DNA from: Anisodus tanguticus | Taxonomy: Eukaryota > Streptophyta > Magnoliopsida > Solanales > Solanaceae | Length of the DNA: 64,000 bases | Direction of reading: 5' to 3' | Assembly: GCA_034509755.1 (NCBI GenBank) | Contig: CM067543.1 | Coordinates: forward strand, 51,330,653 to 51,394,652 | Part shown: positions 24,396-35,826 of the stretch, piece after piece | How positions within the stretch are numbered: position 1 is the first letter of the stretch | How the letters are laid out: every line of letters begins with the position of its first letter | Notes under the pieces: model-generated | What the model saw: only the letters and a program-made list of their open reading frames with translations | The model's database searches: none | What the model was told of the DNA's origin: nothing | Position numbers and translations under genes: made by a program

Positions 24396-24472
24396 ATGTA
24401 AAATCTTAGAATATAATGAACAGAGAAAAGAAGAATATGAGTGAAAGATTGGAATGAAAGGAATAAATGGAA

Positions 24473-24486
24473 GTATATATATATAT
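24473..24486 (-). promoter_or_regulatory. TATA-like run of caleosin-2
   Basis: TATATATATATATA about 80-90 bp upstream of the start codon at 24395, in the same position as in copy 1. Confidence 0.5.
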
Positions 24487-24649
24487 CGAAGTAATTGGAG
24501 TTTCTCTAACTTCTTGTTGTGTATTATATATAATTAAGATTCACATGGGAAGTATATATAATTATATACGTGTATATGTATTGTGTGCTACTTGTGTATA
24601 CGTATATGTGGCATACGCAGTGAGAACGGAGAATTTGAATTAATATGGA

Positions 24650-25245
24650 ACCTTTACATGTTTCAGCGAGAATTCGGATTAGTCGAAACTTCAGTAAATT
24701 AATAAAATAAGTGGAAGACGCAATGAAAATAGGAGTGCTTTACATCAGTTAGTGTGCTCGTGCGGATTTAAATTAGTCGAGCTAATAAATTTTAAATCCA
24801 AATGGTTAAACCAAAAAAACAAAAAGTGGCAGACATCCTAATTTTTTTTATAGAAAGCATTTGAATTAATCAAACTACAAAATTTTAAATTCCGAATGAT
24901 TAAACAAAAAAAAATAGTGGCAGACACACAGAATTTTTTTTTGATAGAAAGCATTTTATTACATGCGTGAATTTAAATTAGTCAATTTACTAAATTTTAA
25001 ATTCTAAATAGTTAAATAAAATAAGACTCAATTTTTTGATAAAAGCACTTTACCCAAGCGCTAATTCGAATTAGTCAAGCTATTAAACTTCATATTCTGA
25101 ATGGTTAAACAAAACAAATGTGGCCGACGCAATGAGAATTTCTTGAATTAAACGTTTTATCTCATTTCACACTGCAACATGAATTCGAACTAATCGAACT
25201 AATGAATTGGATCCTGAATAAATTAAAAAAAAATAGGTGGCAGAT
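24650..25245. repeat. Degenerate minisatellite upstream of caleosin-2
   Basis: Counterpart of 16060-16705, shorter by several internal deletions and with many substitutions, while sequence on both sides stays nearly identical between the two units. Confidence 0.7.
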
Positions 25246-25690
25246 GCAAGATTTGTGTAACACATTGTGTTTGTTGCTTGTTTTTTTCCTCACACAAACT
25301 GCGTGAAAATTAAGCAAAGAGACAAATAATTGGGAGAAATTAAGAAGAAACTAAAACATTGTCTTTTGAGACTTTTGAGATTATTACTTAATATTTTACA
25401 CTTTTGATTTGTAGCATAATTCATTGCATTTTGCAGTAATCTAGTTCTTTGTTTTTACATTCTCGTTTGGTCATTAATATTTATCATGATAAGTCCAAGA
25501 ATCTATTTCATTATAAAAATAGTTTGTCTTTTTGTCCTCAAATTAGTCATCTTTTTAATTCAATTATCATCAAGCTATTTAGATAAATAACAATTCTTCA
25601 ATTTCCGTCCAAAAGAAATTCATTATAGGAAGTTTTATTAAGTTTCTATCCTATTCTATCATTTATGTTCTTGGACAATGCATACTGTTT

Positions 25691-26984
25691 CTAGCTTAAA
25701 CTATATCCAACCTGCTAACACGCCTAACTACTTTCTTTTTTTAAAGAGTAATTAACTTGATAGTGTTATGTTGAAATATAGTCATCGGAATATGTGCTTG
25801 TTGTGTATGTCACATATTTCAAAAGATAATTAAAAAAAATATGGAATTAGCGAAATACCGACTTACTTGATTATGTTTGAATCTAATATTCTAGTTTGAT
25901 TTCTTTTTAGAAGAAAACATACTCAAATCCAACCATAAACATCTCTAATCAAGATTGTTGTCTACAAAAAAAAAAAAAAACCAAAGAAAAGAAAAAACAA
26001 AAAATATCATTCAAAAAGAGTTTAATTTTCACAAGTCACCCAAAAAAACACTATAGATAACCATTCATTCGAATTTAACTTATGGATACTATATTTTAAA
26101 GAATTTTTATAGTACTAATATATTTTAATATGTTAGCAGACTTCTTGTTTTAATTTTCAGGGATTTAATTACATATGCAGAGAGTGCAATTATTTTTTAT
26201 AATTTCAATTTAGTTTATTTATAGTAAGTTATTTGTCTCATTTTTCAGATTACTAATCCAACGTATTATATAGACTTACTTGAAATTATGCTTTAAGTGA
26301 CATGCTAGTGTTAAAAAAATATAATATAACATATAAAAGTTAAACTCGTTTTCAGGTCATTAACCACTCTTATTGTGGATAAGAGTATTTTTCCACACAT
26401 ACTAAATAGTGTGAATGATCACAAAAAAGTTGTTAACATTATACTTCAATAATTCAGCTGATGCTTCTTTCTTCTCTTTTTCTTTCTTTATTTATTTATG
26501 TTTTTCGGTGGACTCTAATTTATTTAGCGTGGAAGTAAAAGGATCATTCTAATAAAGCAACAACAAACATTATTTGCTTTATCAAGAAATAACGAATTTG
26601 TACTTACTTTTTTCTTGCCTTTGGCTTTAGCCTTACAGGAAACTTCCGTGAAGCAATAACGAAGAAAACTGCGTCACCTGCGTGGGTTTACGTTGCTGAG
26701 GAGTAAGGACTTGTATATGTAGTAGAATGAACTCATTATTTATATGACCTCCTTGTTCATGTATTTCTGGTATTGTTGTGCTGTGACATGCTTTGTAACG
26801 TTCGCGTTCGGACTTTATGTGCATCTCAATTATTATATGGGAAAATAACACAAAATATCCCTAAAATGTAAAATATTTACCCGCGCATGCCTCCTCCTAA
26901 ACGAATTTTTCTTTTACTCAGTGGCCGAAAATATTTATCTGAATAGCCCCTGCCCAAAACCCTTCATCCATGACACTATCGCAA
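25691..26984. other. AT-rich DNA without recognisable gene
   Basis: Single-copy flank to the right of the duplication. Short open frames only, none resembling a known family. A poly-A run sits near 25968-25981. Confidence 0.6.
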
Positions 26985-27440
26985 AGATATTTATATATCA
27001 TGATGGTATCATGGAGGACTAATAGAAAGATCGAAGCACTCCTCAATGATACTATCTCGGTATATTTATATACCATGATAACTAAGAGGGTTTCTCATTG
27101 AAGGATCGACAGCTTCTTCATAATACCGTCCACTATGTGGTATACACTATGTTGGTATCATGAAAGACTGAGGAGTGTCTCATTGAAGGATTGAAGCATT
27201 ACTCCATGATATTATCTTAGTATATGTATATAAGATGATGATATCATAGAGGTTTTTCAGAAGAAAGATGTGTTTTTTGAATAAATGAACATGATCCTCT
27301 ATGATACCTTATCAGTATATTATATATACTATATGTATTTCATAGAGGGCTGGTGAGTTTTTTGAAAATAATGAAAGAAGTCCTCTGTAATACCATCATG
27401 ATATATAAGAGACAAGGTGATACTATATTGATCTCATGAT
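26985..27440. repeat. Degenerate palindromic tandem repeat, MITE-like borders
   Basis: Four to five repeats of about 100 bp are built on a motif such as ctccatgatactatctcggtatat followed by a partial inverse (atatacc..gatggtatcatagagg). The flanks at 26845-26900 and 27445-27525 resemble each other in inverted orientation (tacccgc/ctcct versus gggcgggta), so the block may be a large MITE. No target duplication was identified. Confidence 0.4.
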
Positions 27441-27588
27441 TTTGGGGGTATGGGCGGGTAATTAGTTTAGAAAGGGGTATGGGTGGGTAATTATATTACT
27501 TGTAGGGGGCATGTACGTTCTTTCCCTTATTTTATCAAATTGTTGCTAGCTCTCGTCAGTACAAAATGTGTTCGGATAACTTATGCCA

Positions 27589-27728
27589 AGGGGCGGATGC
27601 AATATGATGGTATCGGGCTCATATGAAACCAGTACTTTCGAGGCAGAGTATGAAATATAATGTGTTCAATGCTTATAAGAATCTTAAATATTGAACTCAT
27701 AGTGCTTAAGTCCTGTATCTGCCTCTCT
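27589..27728. mobile_element. Possible short hAT-type MITE
   Basis: Left end aaggggcggatgca and right end tgtatctgcctct form an imperfect inverted repeat of the CAGGGGCGGA type. No convincing target duplication. Confidence 0.35.
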
Positions 27729-27760
27729 GCTTGTCTACACTTCAAATATTTTACAGAATA

Positions 27761-28025
27761 CTCCCTCCATCCCAATTTATATAATGTAGTTTGACTGGGC
27801 ACATAGTTTATGAAATAAAGGAAGACTTTTGAATTTTGTGGTTATTCATGCTTTTGACGTAGCATCGGGTGTTCACTTGGAAAACCTTCTAAATAAGACA
27901 AAGATATTTGTATGGTTACAGATCATCTCATTAAGCGTAAAAGTTAAATTATTATCAAATAAAATGTGTCATTCTTTTTTGAATTGACTAAAAAAAGTGT
28001 GTCATATCAATTAGGACAGAGTGAG
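27761..28025. mobile_element. Stowaway MITE
   Basis: The left end ctccctccatcccaatttat is matched in inverse by the right end (attaggacagagtgag), and TA stands on both sides (27759-27760, 28026-28027). These are the hallmarks of Tc1/mariner-derived Stowaway elements. 265 bp, non-coding. Confidence 0.85.
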
Positions 28026-28027
28026 TA

Positions 28028-28690
28028 CTTGTTATCTCCCACCAACGCAGGCATTAGATAGCTTTCCCCACCAACGCCATGGTCGGCCATATTGTGCACA
28101 CCTCAATTATTGTACATGATACTTGCTACTCCCTCTGTCCCAATTTACGTGATACACTTTCATTTTTTGTCTGTCCCAAAAAGAATGATACATTTTCTTA
28201 GTTTGCAATAATTTAACTTTAACTTTTACCTTTTACGCTTAACGAGATGATCTATAACCACACAAATATATTTGACTTATTTTAGACCACAAGATTCAAA
28301 AGTCGTCCTTTATTTCTTAAACTCCGTACCAAGTCAAACTATATCACATAAATTGAGACGGGGAGTACATTTAATTACAAATGGGTATTGAATAGTGTTT
28401 CCCACAAACATTGTGTTTGAGCCGCTTGTGCGCACCTTTACTATTTAACTCATATGTGTTACCCCCAACCGACACAGATATTATATAATTTTTCCTACCA
28501 ACATTGTGTTTGGGTATCTTGTGCACACGTTAATTATTTTATTGCATATTGCTATCACCACCACCGATATTAGATAATTTTTCCCATCAAATATTCTGTT
28601 CAAGCAACTTGTGCACATTTTAATTTTTTTAATTGCCGACTTGCCACATATATTGAATATATTTTTCCATCAAAACTTAGACAAATAGAT
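28028..28690. repeat. Degenerate tandem repeat interrupted by a MITE
   Basis: Four to five units of roughly 85-95 bp share the pattern caccaacnc...attagataattttncccaccaa...ttgtgcacac...taatt. A Stowaway MITE sits between the first and second units. Confidence 0.6.
28129..28365. mobile_element. Stowaway MITE
   Basis: Inverted ends ctccctctgtcccaattta and taaattgagacggggag, with TA on both sides (28127-28128, 28366-28367). 237 bp, non-coding. Inserted in the tandem repeat of 28028-28690. Confidence 0.88.
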
Positions 28691-28803
28691 TTAAATTACT
28701 TTAACATTTTTATCTCTACTAAAACTAAAACTGTGAACTCTTATTATTTTCACCCACTTAGTTGATGGATAAGACACGTTTGGACGCAGGTGCATATGAT
28801 GTC

Positions 28804-29317
28804 TGTTTTCCGTTAAAGCGGTTCTAATTAGAAACACACTTAGAGATTTGTATTTTAGGGTTTAAAAATAAGTGAGTTGTATCCGATCCGGAGAACCCCT
28901 CAGCGAGTCTAGTGTTACGTGGTAAAAGTAGATATGTATATAGATAAATAAAAATATGAACAAGAAAGCTTTGATTTAGAACATGTAATGGAAAATAATG
29001 GACAAGTGCTTCTTTCAGTATATTGTTTTGAGAGAAGAATGGATCTTAGATTATAAGTGTGAGCAAGAGAATACATGATGATGTTCCTTCCCTTCAAGTC
29101 TTACATATATAAGCCAAAACTAGACTATTCTACCCCTCTAAAGTTATGATGACGTGAGTGTGTTGATATCACTACACCCACGCGCGCTGCATCGCTATGA
29201 TCTACGGAGGCTGATGTGACGAGAGTTGTTGGGAGTGGAAGACAGTTGTTGGAAGCCTCAAAGTCGTTTGAATCTCCGGACACACCAATCCACCCGGAGG
29301 TGTTCTCACTCAATACA
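28804..29317 (-). repeat. 3' LTR of the Tat element
   Basis: 514 bp. Compared with the right LTR it has an extra segment of about 23 bp close to its left end and several percent substitutions. Confidence 0.85.
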
Positions 29318-29663
29318 GATAGTCCTCCGCTTTCCGGGCCCTTCATTTCATGAGCCTGGGAAGTGAAAGAGTCTCTACATTTTTCAAAACTTTTTATGGG
29401 AATCGAAACGTCGCCTCTTTTCCTATGATCAGACGTTTCATCATGTTGGAATTTAATGCGTTCAGTCACTCATTTGATGTCACCCTTTCAGAGACACCGA
29501 TTGACACTTACTGACAGGACACACCGCTTCACTTTCCAAGGCTAATCATTACCCCCAACAAGCTATTTAAGTCGATCACCCCGATCATATTTTTCCATCA
29601 TCACTCTCATTTCATACTTTCAAACAAACGCAGCTCCTTTCTTAATCAAATTCCATCTTCATC

Positions 29664-31754
29664 ATGTCTTCTTCTTCTACTTCAACATCCTTCTCTTACG
29701 ATCTCACTCTTGTTAGAATGTGAGAGGAGTCAGGCGCCACTTCGGTGATCTCGATTCACCAACGACCTGTGTCTTCGGCTATCACCCGAACGATAGATTT
29801 AGGTTCCTCTGCATCTGAAATTATCCCTTTTAATTTCAATTTCTAAAGGGATTTTTGCATCAATATCCATTACGAGTCTGTGGAATGTATCACTTCCTTG
29901 ATAAATCACTCTAGCATTCCCAGGTCAACATCGATTGTCGATGGGGACTTGATGTTGATATATTTCTTGCTCATACTAATGCTAGCATCACCCAGTTCAT
30001 TTCGGGGGATGTCTATGATCTACATCTACCCTTTTACTATTGGGTTCGGCCTGCAGTATTTGATGGATCTCGCCCATCCCCTTTCAATTTGGATCACCTG
30101 ATCCACCTCTACGCCCCTCCCCTCCGAGTGTTTCATAGAGGAATGATAAACCTAGCTTTCCAAGGCTCCTGAGGCCTCATCACCAATGCTGAAAATGATT
30201 ACGACCGAGGATGGTGTGATTGGTTCTTGATGATTCATACCAGCCGCTCCCATGATGCTGATTTTGGCCCCCTATCGAAGCAGTGGAATATCGCCCGTGA
30301 GTAACGGGGTCCTTACTTTCTGTATTTTATCTTTTTCTTTCCTTTAATAACTTTATATTTCCTGTCCCTTTAGCGGCCCCGATGGTACCTGAACCCCTGC
30401 CCAATATTTTCTACTGGGTGATGGGCTTGCTTCGCACCTCCAGAAGTGTTGAGTAGACTTGGAGAGGCATTTCATCCAATAGGTGGAAAGGGGAGAATCA
30501 TGGTAAGTTTCTTTTCGTTGCTTTTGCCTCTTTATCGGTTAAATCTTGGGATGTCATTATAACTTCTTTTTTCTTTTGTAAGGTTTTCCCATTTTAGGGG
30601 GCTCGGTAAATAAGGCGCCCTCCTGGGAGAAAGCTCAAGCTTGTATTGCCAAGGCGACTGCGAAAGCGAGGGAGAGTAGAAATCGTGCACTTCTTGATGT
30701 TTCTGGGGCATCCTTCTCCAAAATCGATTCGCGTGGAAGAACGCATCGCCGATTCAACGAGTGCGGAGAGAGAGAGATACGAGAAGGTGGTCCATGTGAA
30801 GGATGATAAGGTAGAGGCCACGAGAGGCCGGGGACGCAAGGGCACCTTCTATCAAGGCTATCGTAGAATCGGGAGTTAGTAAAGGACAAACCGAGAGCGT
30901 AAATGACGGTGATACGAGTGTCGGCCCTTCGGTTCCATCGCCTCTTCCTACTAGTTCGAACCTCGGTTTGAAGGCTTTCTTGACCCATCGGCGGGTAGTT
31001 TTCTTCGGGTAACATAATTTTTTATACTCCGTATCATTTGTTCTTAAAGCGGACGTACGTACTAAGTTTGCTTCATTTGACCTTTTCCGGGGTCATGCCG
31101 CCGCTTCCTCCGCCATTGAGTTTTACAAGAGTATGCCCTCGTTCTCTAAGGATGTGGAGAGGCTGACAAAGAAAAACCAGCGCCTCCGAGATTATATTGC
31201 CCAGCTCCGATTGGAAAATAGAGACCTTTATGACTTAAGAACCACTCTGGGGGCTTCAGTGGAAGGAGGCTAAGCAGGCTTTGGCGGTGCGGAAGGATAC
31301 ATTTTGGGCCATGACTATGGCCTACTAGTTGATAGGGGAGAAGGTGGTCTGAGTTGAAGCCGAATGAGATGTTGCTCGGAGTCAGGTGCAAGTGATTGAG
31401 GCTTCCCGTGCCTAGCTCAGAGCCTGGAACCAGCGCTTGATGCTTTGTCGAGAGGTTGATATGAGGAGGGTCACCTTACTTCGGGACTACATTCACACTT
31501 GGTGTGATATTTTGTTGGGCGTCGTGGAGGGGCGGATTGATATCTCTTTAGCCCTCATAGATGTGGAGGTAGATGTGGGCACATCTGAGACAAATATAGA
31601 GGATCTACGTGATGAAATGCCCCTTTCCTCCGATGCTTCTGTTGGCTCCTCATTTGGCGAGGATGTTCCCCCTCCCGGCTTAAATTTGCAAGTCTTGAGC
31701 CTCTGGGCATTGGTTGGAAGGCCTATCAACAACAATGCCGATGGTTGGCGCTAA
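29664..31754 (+). pseudogene. Antisense ORF of the Tat element (Transposase_28-like)
   Basis: A TATA-like ctatttaag (about 29562) precedes an ATG at 29664 (MSSSSTSTSFSYDL). In shifting frames the block reads HLYAPPLRVFHRGMINL and NDYDRGWCDWFLMI (about 30090-30250). These are features of the family annotated in plants as putative gypsy-type transposon protein (PF04195). A donor-like cgtgagta follows at 30296. Further on lies a coiled-coil segment (VERLTKKNQRLRDYIAQLRL, near 31155) and an acidic C-terminal frame ending at 31754. It is broken by stops. The role of such antisense ORFs is unknown. The assignment rests on recognised motifs, not on a search. Confidence 0.6.
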
Positions 31755-32584
31755 CTTCTTGAGAAGATAACTAGCTTTTTTTTCCTGGTGAATTTGCTAT
31801 CGGCTTGCGTGCCCTTTTATGAATGCTCATGTTTTTACTCTGGCTTGTGCCATTTTTGTATTTGGTGGATACCTCTAGGCTTGTGTGCCCTTTTAACCTT
31901 GGTTTTGAGCCTTTGTGCTCTGTTTTGTGGGATCCCTAGGGCATGTGTGCCCTCAAGTGTTTTTTGTATGAGTGTTTGTGCTCTTTTTGCTACTTGTTAA
32001 ATGACAATTATTTGTTTTCCTTTAACCTTGTCTTCTTACTCTTTGGCATGCACTTTGTTTTTGCAAAAATTGTGATCATAAAATGACATATTGGCTTTTT
32101 AATTTGCATTTAACTGTCGAGGAGTGACTGTTATGCCCGTCTACCGGAACTATGCTAATATTTTAGCGTTTGTTGTTTAAGTTAAGGTATAATGATCGGT
32201 GCACGCTTATGTCATTTTTGCGTTTAGTGTTTGAGGTCATCATTCCTAACCCAATTCAGGAATGTCACTTCCGGGAACGCTTTCGCAATAAGGGAGGGCC
32301 TTCGATTTTCGGTGTTGATGGGGAAGATGTCTCAACCCTATTTAATGGCACAAAGGTTCATGGAACCTGCACGCTCGGAGGCTCTATGGCCATGTCGTGA
32401 GTTAGAAGCATATTACAGGGTCGTGTGGCTTCCGAGTTCGGTTTTACCCCTTACATTTTTTCAATGTTAAGCAAAGAGTGCTTTGCTAACGAATCAATTG
32501 AAAATAAGTGAAGACTTTTATTTCGTTCTTGAGATTATGATGGACAACTTGACTTGCGAATACATGATCCCCCTTTGGGGTTTT

Positions 32585-32730
32585 TAAAAAATGACAAAAA
32601 AAAACCGGGCGAGTGCAGTGACTGCCAACAGTCTGTACAAATCCATCCTCAAGAGATCTCAAAAAGAAACTGGGTGAGTGCAGTGACTGCCAGCAGTCCC
32701 AGTCCGTCCTCAGGGAGATCTCATGTTTTG
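32585..32730. repeat. Two-copy tandem repeat in the Tat 3' spacer
   Basis: Two units of about 75 bp share gagtgcagtgactgcc, cagtc..., gtcctca and gagatctca. They lie between integrase and the antisense ORF, where Tat elements often carry tandem repeats. Confidence 0.65.
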
Positions 32731-33154
32731 AAAACATGAATCCACTCTTCTCCCCCAGTACTCGGGTGCGAGGTCCCGAGGAGCCGAATTTCAAGATATA
32801 TCCCGATACAAAATGCTTGGTATGCTTTTTAGTTGTTGCCTCGTTAAAAACCTTGCTAGGAAAACCCAATTGGGACAAAACCTTAATCAAGAAAAAGAGT
32901 ACAACATGTATCCGTACCCTTCTCCCCGGATGATGGAGATGTCTCAATTTCAGGGGCAGTCCCTGTCAGGGAGACAAAGCCAGTTAACTGAAAAATAGAT
33001 AATTTTTCTGAAGATAAGAGACATACATGTCGTTCTTTCAAAGATAGAATCTCTTCAAGTGACTAATGTTCCAGCTGTTCTTCAATTTCTTTTCAAATTC
33101 GTATTTGATCCAGTAGGATTCCTTTCTTGCAATTCCTACTACATGATACAGTCC

Positions 33155-34890
33155 TTCCCAGTTCACTCCCAGCTTACCCGCGCGTGGATTCCAAGTTGCA
33201 AGAGTGACCTTTCGAAGGACGTAGTCCCGATTTTAAAATGTCTCAAATTTGTCTTCCTACTAAAGTACCTCTCAACTCTTTGATTTTGTGTTGACAAACA
33301 TATAAAGGCCAACTCTCTACGCTCCTCTAATAGTTCTAGTCCTACTGCCATGGCTTCATTGTTGGACTCTTCGGTTCCCCAACTTCCACGGGTATCATGG
33401 CCTCGGCTCCGTATATTAAGAAAAATGGGTTTCCCCAGTACTTGTCTTAGTCGTGGTCCTATAAGCCCACAACACCCCCCCGATAATTCTTCCGGTCATT
33501 TACCTTTCGCGTTTTCTAACCTTTTCTTGATGCTTTGGATTATAGTTTTGTTGGTTGATTTTGCTTGTCTATTTGCACACAGATGAGAAGGTGACAAAAT
33601 GACCCTCTTGATATTCAGCCCCTCCAGGAACTCGATGACCTTTTCCCCATGAATTGTCGACTGTTGTCGCATGCGATCTCATTTGGTATCTCAAATCAGC
33701 AGATGTTGTGGTCCCAGATTAAGTCTATAACTTGCTTTTCCCGGGCCTTTTTATATGCTTTAGCCTCTACTCATTTTGAGAAATAATCTGTCAAGATCAG
33801 TAAGAACCTAACATTTCCCACAGCTCCCGACAATGGCCCTACGATGTCCATCCCTCATTTTAAGAATGACCATGAGGCCACCACCAAGTGAAATGGTTCA
33901 GAGGGCTGATGTATCATAAGGGAGTGTTGATGGCATTTCTCACACTTTCGAACATAGGCCTTGGCATCATCCTCCATCCGAGACCAATAATATCCATCCC
34001 TCACTATTTTTTTCACAAACGAGTCATATCTGGAATGATTCCCGCAATTGCCTTCATGTATTTCCTTCATTACGTATTCGGCCTCCGTTGGTCCTAAACA
34101 TTTGGCCAAGGGACCAAGGTAAGATCTTCTGTATAGTTCGCCCTTGTGCATGCAATATCGAGCCACTCTGGTCATTAAGGCTCATGCAGCCTTACTGTCC
34201 TCCGGAAGAGTCCAAGTTTGTAAATAGTTGATGATATTGTACCGTCAGTCCCATGTCAGACTGGTAGAATTTACTTCATGCAGGCGAGGATCTAGGATGG
34301 AATGTAAGAGGTGGACTATAGATTCTGACTCTCCCTTAGTTGCTCCAGACGAAGAACCCAGGTTAGCCAAGGCATCAACTTTGATGTTCATTTCTCGAGG
34401 GATTTGCACCACTTTATACTTTCTGAAGCGGGCCAATAGAGCGGTGGCCTTGTTCAAGTATTCCTGCATCCGGCTGCCTCGAAGGTCACGATGTGCTCAT
34501 CCGGATGCCTCGAAGGTCACGATGTGCTCATCCGGATCTGTCGTGCCGTCATACTTAGGTATGTCGGGTATTTTGAACTTCTTTGGGATGGGCTCGGAAG
34601 ACGCATCTTCCATGTAAGGTAACTTCCCATATTGTCTCGCACCGATTCCTTTCAGCACAGGGAGGCTCATGGTATGTGGCTCATTCGCTCACAGAGCTCT
34701 TTTTTAGCGCGGCGAACCTTGCCAAGTCTGTTTCCGGTACTGCAGGCTCCGTCTTCTCCACGTCTATTGTAGAAGTCCCAGGCGCCTCAACATCTTCTGG
34801 GTTGTCTGTCGGGCGTCTATTTGGCGCTGCCTCGGATAGCGAGTTTAAGAATTTTTTCATGCGCTCCATTATGGCATTGTTCGATGCCAA
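33155..34890 (-). pseudogene. Gypsy gag / RNase H / integrase remnant
   Basis: Read on minus. Gag starts near 34890 (MASNNAIMERMKKFL) and reaches the conserved FKIPDIPKYDGTTDPDEH near 34560. It then passes directly to an RNase H tail (MQEYLNKATALLARF, VVQIPREMNIKVDALANL; 34469-34245). The integrase zinc-binding domain follows (HEGNCGNH ... CEKCHQHS, 34175-33855), then the integrase core (MDIVGPLSG, LTDYFSK, CDNS) with a stop in place of the usual Trp after DYFSK, and a C-terminal ELLEERRELA block near 33320. Protease, RT and most of RNase H are missing, so the element cannot move by itself. Confidence 0.82.
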
Positions 34891-35335
34891 GACCGCGGCC
34901 AGGGCTACCTCCGAAGGAGACCCTTATCCTTTGAACATCCCTTTCACCTTATAGTGTAGGTGTCTCTTTCTCTTCTTGGGGTAACGCTCTTTAGGTCGTA
35001 TCTTCTTGTTTTCCGTCGAATGGCTTCACTCGTCCTCTCCAACCAAGGGTTTGTTGAGGACCTCTTCTGGGGGCGTTATTATCTTCTCCCTTTATTTTGT
35101 GCCTCCAACTCTAGGTGGTTTTCCCTGTTAGAGCTTCATAAATTCGTTGGTTGTCCCTTGCGGGTCTTTAGTTTCAGACGTGACGTTGCTTCTCGATACG
35201 TTGTTGGTTTGGTTAGCCACAACCGGATTTTGCACAATAAACTAATTATGTTTGTACGTCTGAGAGTTTCGAGCATCGAATCAGGACAACACTACAACTA
35301 TCTATCTCCACAGACGGCACCAAACTGTTTTCCGG

Positions 35336-35826
35336 GAACACAATTAGAGATTTGTATTTTAGAATTTAAAGACAAGTGAGTTGTGTCCGATCTAGAGAAC
35401 CCCTCAACGAGTCTGGTGTTATGTGGTAAAAATAGATAAGTAAATAGATAAATAAAAAATATGAACAAGAAAGCTTTGATTTAGAACTGGTAATGGAAAA
35501 TAATAGACAAGTGCTTCTTTCAGCATATTGCTTTGAGAGAAGAATGGAGCTTCTTAGGTTACAAGTGTGAGCAAGAGAATACAAGATGATGTTCCTTCCC
35601 TTCCACGTCTTACATATATAAGTCAAAACTAGACTATTGTACCCTTGTAAAGTTATGACGACATGAGTGTGCTGATGTCACTGCACCCACACGCGCCGCA
35701 ATGCTCTGATCTAGGGAGGCTAATGTGACGGGAGTTGTTGGGAGTGGAAGACAGTTGTTAAAAGCCTCAGAGTCGTTTGAATCTCCGGACACACCAATCC
35801 ACCCGGAGGCGTTCTCACCCAACACA
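35336..35826 (-). repeat. 5' LTR of the Tat element
   Basis: 491 bp, TG...CA. The bases just below 35336 read, on minus, as the primer-binding region (tttggtgccgtctgtgg). Confidence 0.85.

Larger units (their letters stand above)
17129..25690. repeat. Tandem duplication unit 2 (caleosin-2 unit)
   Basis: Second unit of the duplication. It opens with tatatcaa, carries a solo LTR at 17137-18681 and continues as a copy of 5351-17128 without the intronic Copia. It ends at gcatactgttt (25690). Confidence 0.9.
28804..35826 (-). mobile_element. Ty3/gypsy element, Tat type, internally deleted
   Basis: Direct LTRs at 28804-29317 and 35336-35826, both TG...CA, with atgtc on each side (28799-28803 and 35827-35831). 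On the minus strand the primer-site region follows the right LTR (tttggtgccgtctgtggaga), a form typical of plant Tat/Athila elements. Gag, RNase H and integrase pieces follow, and then a separate ORF on the opposite strand before the 3' LTR. An extra antisense ORF at the 3' end is an established trait of many Tat-lineage elements. LTR divergence and many stops show that it is old. Confidence 0.88.
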
